Positions 25,921 through 33,851 of a DNA stretch of 64,000 nucleotides are shown piece by piece. The notes beneath the pieces are model-generated. The model saw nothing but the letters and a program-made list of their open reading frames with translations, was not told the DNA's origin and did no database searches. A program made the position numbers and the translations under genes. Each line of letters opens with the position of its first letter. Positions within the stretch are counted from its first letter, which is position 1. This stretch comes from Bradyrhizobium sp. AZCC 2262 (GTDB taxonomy: Bacteria > Pseudomonadota > Alphaproteobacteria > Rhizobiales > Xanthobacteraceae): positions 9,104,501 to 9,168,500 of the forward strand of contig NZ_JAZHRT010000001.1 of assembly GCF_036924535.1 (NCBI RefSeq). Reading direction: 5' to 3'.

Positions 25921-26395
25921 GGTCCAGTATCCGGTGCGAAAATATTCCCCTTTTGTTCTCAGGCAAATCAGTTCATCCATGTGCCGTCCCACCCGGCAAG
26001 AGGGGCGGCTCGCGATCGTCACGAAACGCGCGGTGGGATGCGGTGGACGCGGAAGCCATGACTGACGAGGCTGGCATGACGCGTACGGCGAAGTCGTGTG
26101 ATTCTGGCGCCGCGGTGCTGGCGTCAAGTTCCTGGGAAGCAAGCTTCCTGGGGGCGACGGTGGCAAGAAAGCCGTTCACCGGGGAGAGCACGAAGTAAGC
26201 CGTAAAGCCATTGCGCAGGGAAGGCCGGATGCCTCGGCTGAACCTGTATGCTCGTGTGCGTCTTCTTGTGCGTAAATGGCACACGAGACCGCGGGTGCAG
26301 CGTGCACCCGGTCTTCCCTGCGCCCTCTCTGATTTCCAAGAGGGTGAATTCGAAGCAAACCTCGGACGATTCGCGTCGTGAGATCGCACAGTCAT
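25921..26395. repeat. Structured ~470-bp intergenic repeat element
   Basis: This gene-poor block matches, from memory, a high-copy Bradyrhizobiaceae intergenic element (landmarks CGATCGTCACGAAACGCG, GGGATGCGGTGGACGC, CACCGGGGAGAGCACGAAGT). Its 3' part folds strongly. GCGCAGGGAAGGCCGG (26213-26228) pairs with CCGGTCTTCCCTGCGC (26308-26323, one G-T), enclosing CTCGTGTGC/GCACACGAG (26251-26259, 26279-26287) and CGGGTGCA/TGCACCCG (26292-26299, 26303-26310). Open frames on both strands here (for example minus 25973-26395) are of the kind often annotated as spurious hypothetical proteins; I did not call them. The left boundary is approximate, and 25755-25920 shows nothing recognisable. Confidence 0.65.
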
Positions 26396-26400
26396 ATTCG

Positions 26401-26508
26401 GTCGTCGTCACCCGCGCAGGCGGGTGACCCAGTATTCCAGAGACAGCAGCGATTGAACCGGTAAGCCGCAGCGTACTGGATACCCCGCCTTCGCGGGGTA
26501 TGACGACC
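26401..26508. repeat. Palindromic repeat with GC-rich hairpins
   Basis: Terminal arms GTCGTCA (26404-26410) and TGACGAC (26501-26507) flank two internal hairpins, CCCGCGCAGGCGGG and CCCCGCCTTCGCGGGG, around the core CCAGTATTCCAGAGAC. The pattern matches repeats I recall from Bradyrhizobium intergenic regions. It directly abuts the structured element to its left. Confidence 0.65.
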
Positions 26509-26561
26509 TTGGCGCGTTCGAGAAGGCCGGCCTGCGGCCGTGCCACCGCGTGGACTCTCGT

Positions 26562-26580
26562 AATGTTATAATGTAACATT
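26562..26580 (+). promoter_or_regulatory. Zur-type operator overlapping a TATAAT box
   Basis: AATGTTA-TAATG-TAACATT is a perfect 7-bp inverted repeat. It resembles alphaproteobacterial Zur (zinc uptake regulator) boxes and precedes zinc-uptake genes. TATAAT (26567-26572) lies inside it, so bound Zur would block the -10 element. The operator ends 5 bp before the ATG at 26586, implying a very short or absent 5' leader. No good -35 hexamer is visible. Confidence 0.75.
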
Positions 26581-26585
26581 TTCCC

Positions 26586-26774
26586 ATGCCTCACGACCAT
26601 TCCCACTCCCACGACCACCATCACGGCCACGTCCATTCGCATGGCCCGGCCACCCCGCATCCGGCGCAAGCCGCGCCCTGGTCGATCCTGCGCATGACGG
26701 TGGCAGCCCGGTTCGGTGCGGCGCTGCTGGTCAGCGCTGCGCTGTGGGCCGTCGTCCTGGTGGCGATGAGGTGA
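26586..26774 (+). CDS. His-rich 62-residue membrane microprotein of the zinc operon
   Basis: The N-terminal ~25 residues contain eleven histidines (PHDHSHSHDHHHGHVHSHG), a probable metal-binding segment. A single hydrophobic helix follows (FGAALLVSAALWAVVLVAM). Similar small proteins precede znuC in other Rhizobiales, as far as I recall. It is the first gene after the Zur-type operator, has no visible ribosome site, and ends 2 bp before the znuC start. It could buffer zinc or hand it to the transporter; this is inference. Confidence 0.75.
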   Translation: MPHDHSHSHDHHHGHVHSHGPATPHPAQAAPWSILRMTVAARFGAALLVSAALWAVVLVAMR

Positions 26775-26776
26775 GC

Positions 26777-27532
26777 ATGGCGGCGCAGATCAAATTCCAC
26801 AACGTTACGCTCGGCTATGATCGCCATCCGGCGGTGCATCACCTCAATGGCGAGGTCGCTTCCGGCGCGCTGGTGGCCGTGATCGGGCCGAACGGCGCCG
26901 GCAAGTCGACGCTGTTTCGCGGGCTCGCCGGCATTTTGAAGCCGCTTTCGGGATCGATCGATCTCGGCGGCCTCGATATCCGCGACATCGCCTACCTGCC
27001 GCAGAGCGTCGACATCGACCGGACTTTTCCGATCTCGGTGTTCGATCTTGTCGGTACGGGCCTGTGGCGCTCGACCGGGCTGTTCGGCGGCATGGGCAAG
27101 GCGGAGCGGGACAAGATCATCCGGGCGCTCGCCGCCGTCGGCCTCAACGGTTTTGAAAACCGCTCGATTGGCACGCTGTCCGGCGGCCAGATGCAGCGCA
27201 TGCTGTTTGCGCGCGTGCTGCTGCAGGACGCGCGCCTGATCGTGCTCGACGAGCCTTTCAACGCCATCGACACCAAAACCTCGGCCGACCTGCTGGCGCT
27301 GGTCAAGCGCTGGCACGGCGAGGGCCGCACCGTGCTGGCGGCGCTGCACGACATGGAGCTGGTGCGCGATCACTTCCCGGAAACCCTGCTGCTCGCGCGC
27401 GGGCCGGTGGCGTGGGGCCCGACCGCTGATGTACTGACGGCCGAAAACCTGATGGTGGCGCTACGGATGTGCGAGGCGTTCGACGACAGCGCCGCCGCCT
27501 GCGCCGACGACATGCCGTCGCGGGCTGCCTGA
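26777..27532 (+). CDS. znuC: Zinc ABC transporter ATP-binding protein
   Basis: This 251-residue ATPase energises zinc import through ZnuB. The motifs are Walker A GPNGAGKS (about residues 36-43), Q-loop AYLPQSVDID, signature LSGGQMQRM, Walker B LIVLDEPFNAID and switch ALHDMEL. The LPQ-x-x-x-ID-R-x-FP pattern is typical of metal-type (manganese/zinc/iron chelate) ATPases. ATG 26777 has GAGGTGA immediately upstream. It overlaps znuB by one base. The Zur-type operator ahead of the operon supports zinc rather than manganese. Confidence 0.92.
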   Translation: MAAQIKFHNVTLGYDRHPAVHHLNGEVASGALVAVIGPNGAGKSTLFRGLAGILKPLSGSIDLGGLDIRDIAYLPQSVDIDRTFPISVFDLVGTGLWRSTGLFGGMGKAERDKIIRALAAVGLNGFENRSIGTLSGGQMQRMLFARVLLQDARLIVLDEPFNAIDTKTSADLLALVKRWHGEGRTVLAALHDMELVRDHFPETLLLARGPVAWGPTADVLTAENLMVALRMCEAFDDSAAACADDMPSRAA

Positions 27533-28401
27533 TGCTGTACGACGCGCTGATCGCGCCCTTTACCGAATTTGAGTTCATGCGCCGCGCGCTCGCCGCCGTG
27601 ATCGCGCTGTCACTCGGCGCAGCACCAATCGGCGTATTTTTGATGCTGCGGCGGATGAGCCTTGTCGGCGACGCCATGGCGCATGCGATCTTGCCGGGCG
27701 CGGCGATCGGCTTCCTGATCTCCGGGCTCAATCTGTTCGCGATGACGACCGGCGGATTGATCGCGGGCTTTACGGTCGCGCTCCTCGCAGGCCTTGTCGC
27801 GCGCAATACCGAGTTGAAGGAAGACGCCTCGCTCGCGACCTTCTATCTGGTGTCGCTCGCGCTCGGCGTCACCATCGTTTCCGTCAAGGGCACCAATATC
27901 GACCTGCTGCACGTGCTGTTCGGCAACATTCTCGCAATGGACGACCAGACGCTGCTCGTCATCGCCTTCAACGCCACCGTTACGCTGCTGGTGATGGCGG
28001 TGATCTACCGGCCGCTGGTGATCGAATGCGTCGATCCGATGTTCCTGCGCACCGTCTCGCGCGCCGGCGCGCCCGCGCATCTGGCGTTTCTGGCGCTGGT
28101 TGTGATCAACCTTGTCAACGGCTTTCACGCGCTCGGCACGCTGCTCGGCGTCGGCCTGATGATCCTGCCCGCCGGCATCGCCCGCTTCTGGTCGCGCGAC
28201 ATCACCGCCATGATCTGCATCGCGGTCGCAAGCGCCATTGTGTCTGGTTATGCCGGGCTGGTGCTGTCGTTCCAGACCCGGATTCCTTCGGGGCCGGCGA
28301 TCATCCTCGTGGCGGCAGGGCTCTATCTGGCGTCGCTGTTGTTCGGCAATGTCAGCGGACTGGTGCGGCAATTGTTTCCCGGCCGCCATCTCGAGGCGTG
28401 A
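27532..28401 (+). CDS. znuB: Zinc ABC transporter permease
   Basis: This 289-residue ABC-3 family permease has about eight helices (for example GAAPIGVFLMLRRMSLVGDAMAHA, read here as PIGVFLMLRRMSLVGDA plus MAHAILPGAAIGFL). The conserved cytoplasmic loop HALGTLLGVGLMILPAGIA holds the ATPase-contact region. It starts at ATG 27532 within the znuC stop (TGATG), so the two are translationally coupled. It belongs with znuC and znuA in one operon. Confidence 0.92.
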   Translation: MLYDALIAPFTEFEFMRRALAAVIALSLGAAPIGVFLMLRRMSLVGDAMAHAILPGAAIGFLISGLNLFAMTTGGLIAGFTVALLAGLVARNTELKEDASLATFYLVSLALGVTIVSVKGTNIDLLHVLFGNILAMDDQTLLVIAFNATVTLLVMAVIYRPLVIECVDPMFLRTVSRAGAPAHLAFLALVVINLVNGFHALGTLLGVGLMILPAGIARFWSRDITAMICIAVASAIVSGYAGLVLSFQTRIPSGPAIILVAAGLYLASLLFGNVSGLVRQLFPGRHLEA

Positions 28402-28403
28402 CG

Positions 28404-29276
28404 ATGCGGCGACTGTGCTGGCTTATCTGTCTGGGATTGATCGTGTTCAGCGATCCGGCGTGGGCGCAGGAGCGTCTCAACGTCGTCGCCAGTTTCTCGA
28501 TCCTCGGCGATTTCGTCCGCAATGTCGGTGGCGATCGCGTCAACGTCACCACGCTGGTGGGCCCCGACAGCGACGCACATGTCTATGTGCCGACGCCCTC
28601 GGATGCCAAGAGGGTGGCGGATGCGAAGCTCGTATTTGTCAACGGTCTCGGATTCGAGGGCTGGCTGCCGCGGCTGGTGAAGTCCGCCGGCGGCAAGGCT
28701 GATATCGTGACCACGACATCAGGCATCGCGCCGCTCAAGCTCGGCTCCGAAGCCGATCCGCACGCCTGGCAATCGGTCGCGAATGCGAAGATTTATGTCG
28801 CCAATATCCGCGATGCGCTGGCAGCAGTGGCTCCTGCGGACGCCGAAGCCTTCAAGTCCAGGGCGAACGCCTATCTGGCTGATCTCGACGCGCTGGAGCG
28901 CGACGTGCGCGAGGCAGTGGCGAAAATTCCGGAAAGCCGCCGCAAGGTGATCTCAACCCACAATGCCTTCGGTTATTTCGCCGCCGCCTATGGCATCGAA
29001 TTCATCGCGCCGCTCGGCGTCTCGACCGAATCCGAAGCCAGCGCCCGCGATATCGCAGGGATCATCACCCAGATCAGGGCCGCCAGAATACCGGCCGTGT
29101 TTCTGGAAAATATCACGGACCCCCGCCTGATGGGCCGGATCTCGGCCGAGACCGGCGCCAGGGTCGGCGGAACGCTCTATTCGGACAGCCTGACCGGCGA
29201 AAAGGGCGATTCTCCCACTTACATTGCGATGGTCAGGCACAATATAAAGGCACTGACCAGCGCGCTGAGCCGATAG
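28404..29276 (+). CDS. znuA: Zinc ABC transporter periplasmic binding protein
   Basis: The 290-residue cluster A-I binding protein has a signal peptide ending AWA (residue 21). Four metal ligands of the family are placed as expected: His59 (SDAHVYVPTPSD), His120 (DPHAWQS), His186 (STHNAFGY) and Asp261 (YSDSLTG). The His-rich loop found in many ZnuA proteins between the first and second ligands is absent; histidine-rich segments instead occur in the microprotein at 26586 and in the CobW protein at 29330. Start ATG 28404 lies 2 bp after the znuB stop. Confidence 0.92.
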   Translation: MRRLCWLICLGLIVFSDPAWAQERLNVVASFSILGDFVRNVGGDRVNVTTLVGPDSDAHVYVPTPSDAKRVADAKLVFVNGLGFEGWLPRLVKSAGGKADIVTTTSGIAPLKLGSEADPHAWQSVANAKIYVANIRDALAAVAPADAEAFKSRANAYLADLDALERDVREAVAKIPESRRKVISTHNAFGYFAAAYGIEFIAPLGVSTESEASARDIAGIITQIRAARIPAVFLENITDPRLMGRISAETGARVGGTLYSDSLTGEKGDSPTYIAMVRHNIKALTSALSR

Positions 29277-29329
29277 GGCAGGGGCCTCCCTGCTTGCCGG
29301 CGCGCCCTGTAATTCCGCCCGGAGCCGTT

Positions 29330-30382
29330 ATGTCTGAACCTTCGTCCCAAAAAATTCCAGTGACCGTCCTGACGGGCTATCTCGGCGCCGGCAAGACCAC
29401 GCTGCTCAACCGCATCCTGTCGGAAAACCACGGCAAGAAATACGCCGTCATCGTCAACGAATTCGGCGAAATCGGCATCGACAACGACCTCATCATCGGC
29501 GCCGACGAGGAAGTGTTCGAGATGAACAATGGCTGCGTCTGCTGCACCGTGCGCGGCGACCTCGTCCGCATCATGGACGGCCTGATGAAACGCAAGGGCA
29601 AGTTCGACGCCATCATCGTCGAGACGACGGGCCTCGCCGATCCGGCCCCGGTGGCGCAGACTTTTTTCGTCGATGAGGACGTGCAGAAGAACGCCCGCCT
29701 CGATGCGGTCGTGACGGTGGCCGACGCCAAATGGCTGAGCGACCGCCTGAAGGACGCCCCGGAGGCCAAGAATCAGATCGCGTTTGCCGACGTCATCGTG
29801 CTGAACAAAACCGACCTCGTCTCCAAGCCCGAGCTCGCCGAGGTCGAAGCCCGCATTCGCGGCATCAACCCTTACGCAAAGCTGCACCGCACCGAGCGTT
29901 GCAAGGTGGCGCTGTCTGACGTGCTGGAGCGCGGCGCGTTCGACCTGGATCGTATTCTGGAGATCGAGCCGGAATTTCTGGACGCCGGCGATGGCCATGA
30001 TCACCACCACGACCATGATCATCACCACGGCCATGACCACCATCACGGCCACAGCCATGGCGGCTTGAAGCACTATCACGACGAGGACATGCAATCGCTG
30101 TCGCTGCGCTCGGACAAGCCGCTCGACCCCACCAGGTTCATGCCGTGGCTGCAAAACCTCGTCGCCACCGAGGGCCAGAAGATTTTGCGCTCGAAGGGCA
30201 TTCTCGCCTTCACTGACGACGACGACCGCTACGTGTTCCAGGGCGTGCACATGATGCTGGAGGGTGACCATCAACGGAAGTGGAAGGATGGCGAGCGGCG
30301 CGAAAGCCGCGTCGTCTTCATCGGCCGCGAATTGCCGGAGCAGGCGATCCGCGACGGTTTTGAAAGCTGTATCACCACGTGA
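29330..30382 (+). CDS. CobW/COG0523-family GTPase, putative zinc metallochaperone
   Basis: The 350-residue protein has Walker A GYLGAGKT (16-23), the metal-binding CxCC motif Cys69-Val-Cys71-Cys72 (NNGCVCCTVRGDL), Walker B-like ETTGLADPAP, the guanine-specificity NKTD, a 22-residue His-rich loop (223-244, HDHHHDHDHHHGHDHHHG) and a C-terminal CobW_C domain. Such GTPases deliver Zn, Co or other metals to target enzymes. Its place 53 bp after znuA, behind the Zur-type operator, argues for a zinc role under scarcity (ZigA/ZagA type). ATG 29330 is chosen because of GGAG at 29321-29324. It is coupled to the WD40 gene (TGATG). Confidence 0.92.
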   Translation: MSEPSSQKIPVTVLTGYLGAGKTTLLNRILSENHGKKYAVIVNEFGEIGIDNDLIIGADEEVFEMNNGCVCCTVRGDLVRIMDGLMKRKGKFDAIIVETTGLADPAPVAQTFFVDEDVQKNARLDAVVTVADAKWLSDRLKDAPEAKNQIAFADVIVLNKTDLVSKPELAEVEARIRGINPYAKLHRTERCKVALSDVLERGAFDLDRILEIEPEFLDAGDGHDHHHDHDHHHGHDHHHGHSHGGLKHYHDEDMQSLSLRSDKPLDPTRFMPWLQNLVATEGQKILRSKGILAFTDDDDRYVFQGVHMMLEGDHQRKWKDGERRESRVVFIGRELPEQAIRDGFESCITT

Positions 30383-31398
30383 TGAAAGAGTTTGATCCGG
30401 GCGAGGCGCCCTCCATCGCTTCCATCACCGACCAGGTGCGGGCGCTGCCGGTCGGCATGCCCGTCACGTCGATCTATTTCCTCGGCGATACCGCGGTGTT
30501 TGTCGGCGTCGAGGAAAACGCAGCGGTGGCGAACGAAGCGGGCGAAGTTTCGAAAGTTGCCATCCATGGCGGCGCCGTGCTGTGTGCGGCGTCCGACGGC
30601 AAGCGTATCGTCACCGGCGGCGACGACGGCAAGGTCGTCGCGTTCGACGCCAAGGGCGAAGTCACAGTGCTCGCGACCGATGCAAAACGGCGCTGGATCG
30701 ACAATGTCGCGTTGCATCCCGATGGCGCGGTAGCGTGGTCGGCCGGCAAGACCGCGTTCGTCCGCAGCGGCAAGGGCGATGAGAAGACTTTTGATGCGCC
30801 CTCGACCGTCGGCGGACTGGCGTTCGCGCCAAAAGGCGTGCGCGTCGCGGTCGCCCATTACAATGGCGTGACGCTGTGGTTTCCCAACATGGCGGCGAAG
30901 CCGGAGTTTCTGGAATGGGCCGGCTCGCACCTCGCCGTCACCTTCAGCCCCGACAACAAATTCCTGGTCACCGGCATGCACGAGCCGGCGCTGCACGGCT
31001 GGCGACTTGCCGATAACAGGCACATGCGGATGAGCGGCTATCCCGGCCGTGTCCGCTCGATGTCGTGGACCGTGGGCGGCAAGGGGCTCGCCACCTCGGG
31101 CGCCGATACCGTGATCATCTGGCCGTTCACCAGCAAGGACGGGCCGATGGGCAAGGAGCCCGCCATGCTCGCCCCGTTGCAGGCTCGCGTCTCGATGGTG
31201 GCCTGTCATCCGAAGCAGGACATCATGGCCGCGGGCTATAGCGACGGCACCATACTGATCGTGCGGCTCGAGGATGGCGCGGAAATTCTGGTGCGCCGCA
31301 ATGGCAGCGATCCGGTCTCGGCGCTGGCCTGGAACGCGAAGGGCACGCTGCTGGCCTTCGGCACCGAGGATGGCGACACCGGAATGCTGGAGTTTTAA
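30382..31398 (+). CDS. WD40-repeat beta-propeller protein coupled to CobW
   Basis: The 338-residue protein has six to seven WD40-like blades, recognisable by recurring units such as GKRIVTGGDDGKVVAFD, HLAVTFSPDNKFLVTGM, KGLATSGADTVIIWPF and QDIMAAGYSDGTILIVRL. It has no signal peptide. It starts inside the stop codon of the CobW gene (TGATG; GTG 30379 is an alternative), so expression is tied to zinc starvation if the operon reading is right. I know no characterised function; a scaffold linking the GTPase to client proteins is a reasonable guess. Confidence 0.85.
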   Translation: MKEFDPGEAPSIASITDQVRALPVGMPVTSIYFLGDTAVFVGVEENAAVANEAGEVSKVAIHGGAVLCAASDGKRIVTGGDDGKVVAFDAKGEVTVLATDAKRRWIDNVALHPDGAVAWSAGKTAFVRSGKGDEKTFDAPSTVGGLAFAPKGVRVAVAHYNGVTLWFPNMAAKPEFLEWAGSHLAVTFSPDNKFLVTGMHEPALHGWRLADNRHMRMSGYPGRVRSMSWTVGGKGLATSGADTVIIWPFTSKDGPMGKEPAMLAPLQARVSMVACHPKQDIMAAGYSDGTILIVRLEDGAEILVRRNGSDPVSALAWNAKGTLLAFGTEDGDTGMLEF

Positions 31399-31431
31399 TC
31401 GATCCGTCGTATTCAGCCGTTATGTGGGGCC

Positions 31432-32148
31432 ATGCGGTTTCTGACCACCTTCCAGATTCACGATTTCATCGACACGCTGGTCAGCCTGACTGCGGCGTTT
31501 GTACTCGGCACATTGATCGGTGCGGAGCGGCAATACAGGCAGCGCACCGCGGGCTTGCGCACCAATGTGCTGGTCGCCGTTGGCGCGGCGGCCTTTGTCG
31601 ACCTCGCCATGCACCTGACCGGCACCGATGGCGCGGTGCGCGTGATCGCCTATGTTGTGTCGGGAATCGGTTTCCTCGGGGCCGGCGTCATCATGAAGCA
31701 GGGCATGGACGTGCGCGGCCTGAACACCGCGGCGACGCTGTGGGCGTCGGCAGCGGTCGGGTCCTGCGCCGGTGCCGACATGGTCGCGCAGGCTGCGGTG
31801 CTGACCGTCTTCGTGCTGGCCGGAAACACCCTGCTGCGTCCGCTGGTGAACGCGATCAACCGCATTCCGCTCGACGAGAAGGCTTCGGAAGCGACCTATT
31901 ATTTCAAACTCGCGGTTACGACCGAGGCGTTGCCCGCCATGCGCGACCAACTGGTCGAGCGGCTGGAAAACGCCAAATATCCGGTGGCGGATATCGAGGT
32001 CGTCGAAACCGGCGACGATCTGCTGGAGATCGTCGCAAAGCTGGTCTCTACCGCGGTCGATCCGAATGAATTGAATGCGGTGGTGGGCGATCTGCAACAC
32101 CAAGCCGGTGTGCGCCATGCCACCTGGGAAGTGAGCACCGCGGACTAG
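31432..32148 (+). CDS. MgtC/SapB-family membrane protein
   Basis: The 238-residue protein has the conserved MgtC N-terminal membrane domain: TAAFVLGTLIGAERQYRQRTAGLRT (given as FVLGTLIGAERQYR and TAGLRTNVLVAVGAA), then GIGFLGAGVIMKQG and RGLNTAATLWASAAVGSCAG, with the conserved aspartate and arginine. A C-terminal ACT-like soluble domain (about 155-238) follows, as in Salmonella MgtC. Members act in survival at low magnesium and modulate F-ATPase in pathogens; a role here is unknown. It starts 33 bp after the WD40 gene and might be the last gene of the zinc operon or independent. Confidence 0.92.
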   Translation: MRFLTTFQIHDFIDTLVSLTAAFVLGTLIGAERQYRQRTAGLRTNVLVAVGAAAFVDLAMHLTGTDGAVRVIAYVVSGIGFLGAGVIMKQGMDVRGLNTAATLWASAAVGSCAGADMVAQAAVLTVFVLAGNTLLRPLVNAINRIPLDEKASEATYYFKLAVTTEALPAMRDQLVERLENAKYPVADIEVVETGDDLLEIVAKLVSTAVDPNELNAVVGDLQHQAGVRHATWEVSTAD

Positions 32149-32251
32149 TTCCGGGCGGATCTTGACGATATCGCTGTTCCCGGCGTGCGGGCGCGGAACC
32201 ATGCATCGCAGGAATCGTTGATATCGCGAACAATTTCGTGGGTTGAATGAC

Positions 32252-32587
32252 ATGCCTGCCGAAGACCGCCAACGCGAATACCGACGGGAAATGCTGCTTG
32301 CGTCCATGCTGATCGCGGCCGGGCTGGCCGTCTCGACGCTGGCGCTGACGGCGCTCACCGTCCGTGATTCCCAGCAAATGGCGCAGGCGACGCCGCCTAC
32401 GCAATCGACGCCGGGCGGGGAAACGAAGCCTTCCGCGCCGCCCGAGCCGGCCACCACCGGCCAAAGGCCGTCGGACATTCCGCCGCAACCGGCCCGGCCC
32501 GATCCGGACGCGCAGAAGGCGGGCGCCCAGCCTGCGCTGCCGCCGGCGCCGGCCGAGAAGGTTGCGCCGCCGATCCGCGAGAAGTGA
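32252..32587 (+). CDS. Small proline-rich single-pass membrane protein
   Basis: The 111-residue product has a charged start (EDRQREYRREM), one transmembrane helix (ASMLIAAGLAVSTLALTALTV in two overlapping parts) and a long Pro/Ala/Glu-rich periplasmic tail ending PPIREK. I do not recognise a family. ATG 32252 is preferred, with TTG 32243 as alternative. It is preceded by ~100 bp without clear signals. Confidence 0.6.
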   Translation: MPAEDRQREYRREMLLASMLIAAGLAVSTLALTALTVRDSQQMAQATPPTQSTPGGETKPSAPPEPATTGQRPSDIPPQPARPDPDAQKAGAQPALPPAPAEKVAPPIREK

Positions 32588-32819
32588 TGCCATTTGCGCG
32601 GTCCTGATTGTGCAATCGCAAAATCGTGGGCCGCCGAAACCGCGGCGCGCTCTGACGCATCATTGTGCAGTCAAGTGCCCCCACCGCCTCGTATCAATTG
32701 GTAGGAGGGGGCGCAGGCGCCGCCTCCGAACGCCTTGTGTTGATCCCCAACAAGCGGTTAGGCTTGCTGCAATAACAGCCGGCGGGTCGAATAAGCGCCG
32801 GCAGCTCAGGGAGTGACGC

Positions 32820-33761
32820 ATGCGTGAGTTAACGCCTGAAACGATCACGGACGCCGTGCTCGACCAGATGGCGACAACGCCGGACCCGCGCCTCAAGACC
32901 ATCATGGCGGCGGCGGTCAAGCACCTCCATGCCTTCGCCCGCGAGGTCAATCTGACGCCGGCGGAATGGATCAAGGGTATCGAATTCATGACGGCCGCCG
33001 GCAAGATGTGCTCGCCGGAACGGCAGGAATTCATCCTGCTCTCCGACACCCTCGGCCTCTCGGCGCTCGTCAATGGCCTGCACGACGCCACCGCCCTCGA
33101 GGACGCGACCCATACCAGCCTGCTCGGCCCATTTTACCGCGAGGCCACGCCGACACTCACCGCCGGCAGTTCGATCGCCAGGAATCCGAAGCCGGGCAGC
33201 GAGTGCGTGCTTTACGGCCGCGTCACCGATGCCGCCGGCAGGCCGGTCGCCAACGCCACCGTCTCGATCTGGCAGACCGGTGCCGACGGTCTCTACGACA
33301 TTCAGGCCAGTGCGACATCGGTCGATTATCGCGGCGTGTTCGCAACCGATGCCGATGGCCTCTACGTGCTGCGCACCGTGAAACCACTCGGATATTCGAT
33401 CCCGATGGACGGACCGGTCGGCGCCATGGTGAAGGCGCAGGCACGGCATGGCATGCGGCCGGCGCATATTCACTTCCTGGTCGGTGCGCCTGGCTATCGC
33501 GAACTGGTCACCGCGCTCTATCTGCGCGACGATCCGCATCTCGCCGATGACGTCGTGTTCGGCTCGTCGGGCGATCTCGCCGTCGACGTGGTCGCAAGCG
33601 ATCCGGACTGCCCGATCAAGGGCATGCCCAGCATCCGCTTCGACATGCGGGTTTCGCGTGAAAGTGAGGCCGACAAGACCAGCGGCCGCGTCGGCGCCGA
33701 TCCATCGGCGATCATGAAAAAATCGGCCACGAAAGAACCCGTATCGGCAGGGGCCGGTTAG
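32820..33761 (+). CDS. Intradiol ring-cleavage dioxygenase (catechol/hydroxyquinol 1,2-dioxygenase-like)
   Basis: The 313-residue enzyme has the N-terminal helical dimerisation domain (FILLSDTLGLSALVN) and the catalytic beta sandwich. The Fe(III) ligands are Tyr106 (GPFYRE), Tyr192 (GYSIP), His216 and His218 (RPAHIHFLV). Such enzymes open catechols or hydroxyquinol between the hydroxyls to muconates or maleylacetate. The length and dimerisation domain fit the hydroxyquinol/chlorocatechol branch; the exact substrate is not readable. It precedes a branched-chain-type ABC transporter by 90 bp, on the same strand, suggesting that the transporter imports an aromatic precursor. Confidence 0.93.
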   Translation: MRELTPETITDAVLDQMATTPDPRLKTIMAAAVKHLHAFAREVNLTPAEWIKGIEFMTAAGKMCSPERQEFILLSDTLGLSALVNGLHDATALEDATHTSLLGPFYREATPTLTAGSSIARNPKPGSECVLYGRVTDAAGRPVANATVSIWQTGADGLYDIQASATSVDYRGVFATDADGLYVLRTVKPLGYSIPMDGPVGAMVKAQARHGMRPAHIHFLVGAPGYRELVTALYLRDDPHLADDVVFGSSGDLAVDVVASDPDCPIKGMPSIRFDMRVSRESEADKTSGRVGADPSAIMKKSATKEPVSAGAG

Positions 33762-33851
33762 CCTCAGCCTGACGAGATTCCATTCAACAGCCGGGCAGAG
33801 ATCCGGCGAAACCCGAATGACAACGGACAACGACACACGAGGGGGAAAATC

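Noticed and set aside
25921..26395. Reading the structured repeat as a group II intron or IS remnant
   Set aside because: No domain V-like motif, reverse transcriptase, transposase fragment or flanking duplication is visible.
26124..26669. 181-codon minus-strand frame through the intergenic repeats and the Zur-type operator
   Set aside because: Made of multicopy repeat sequence and antisense to the His-rich gene; typical of spurious calls in such repeats.
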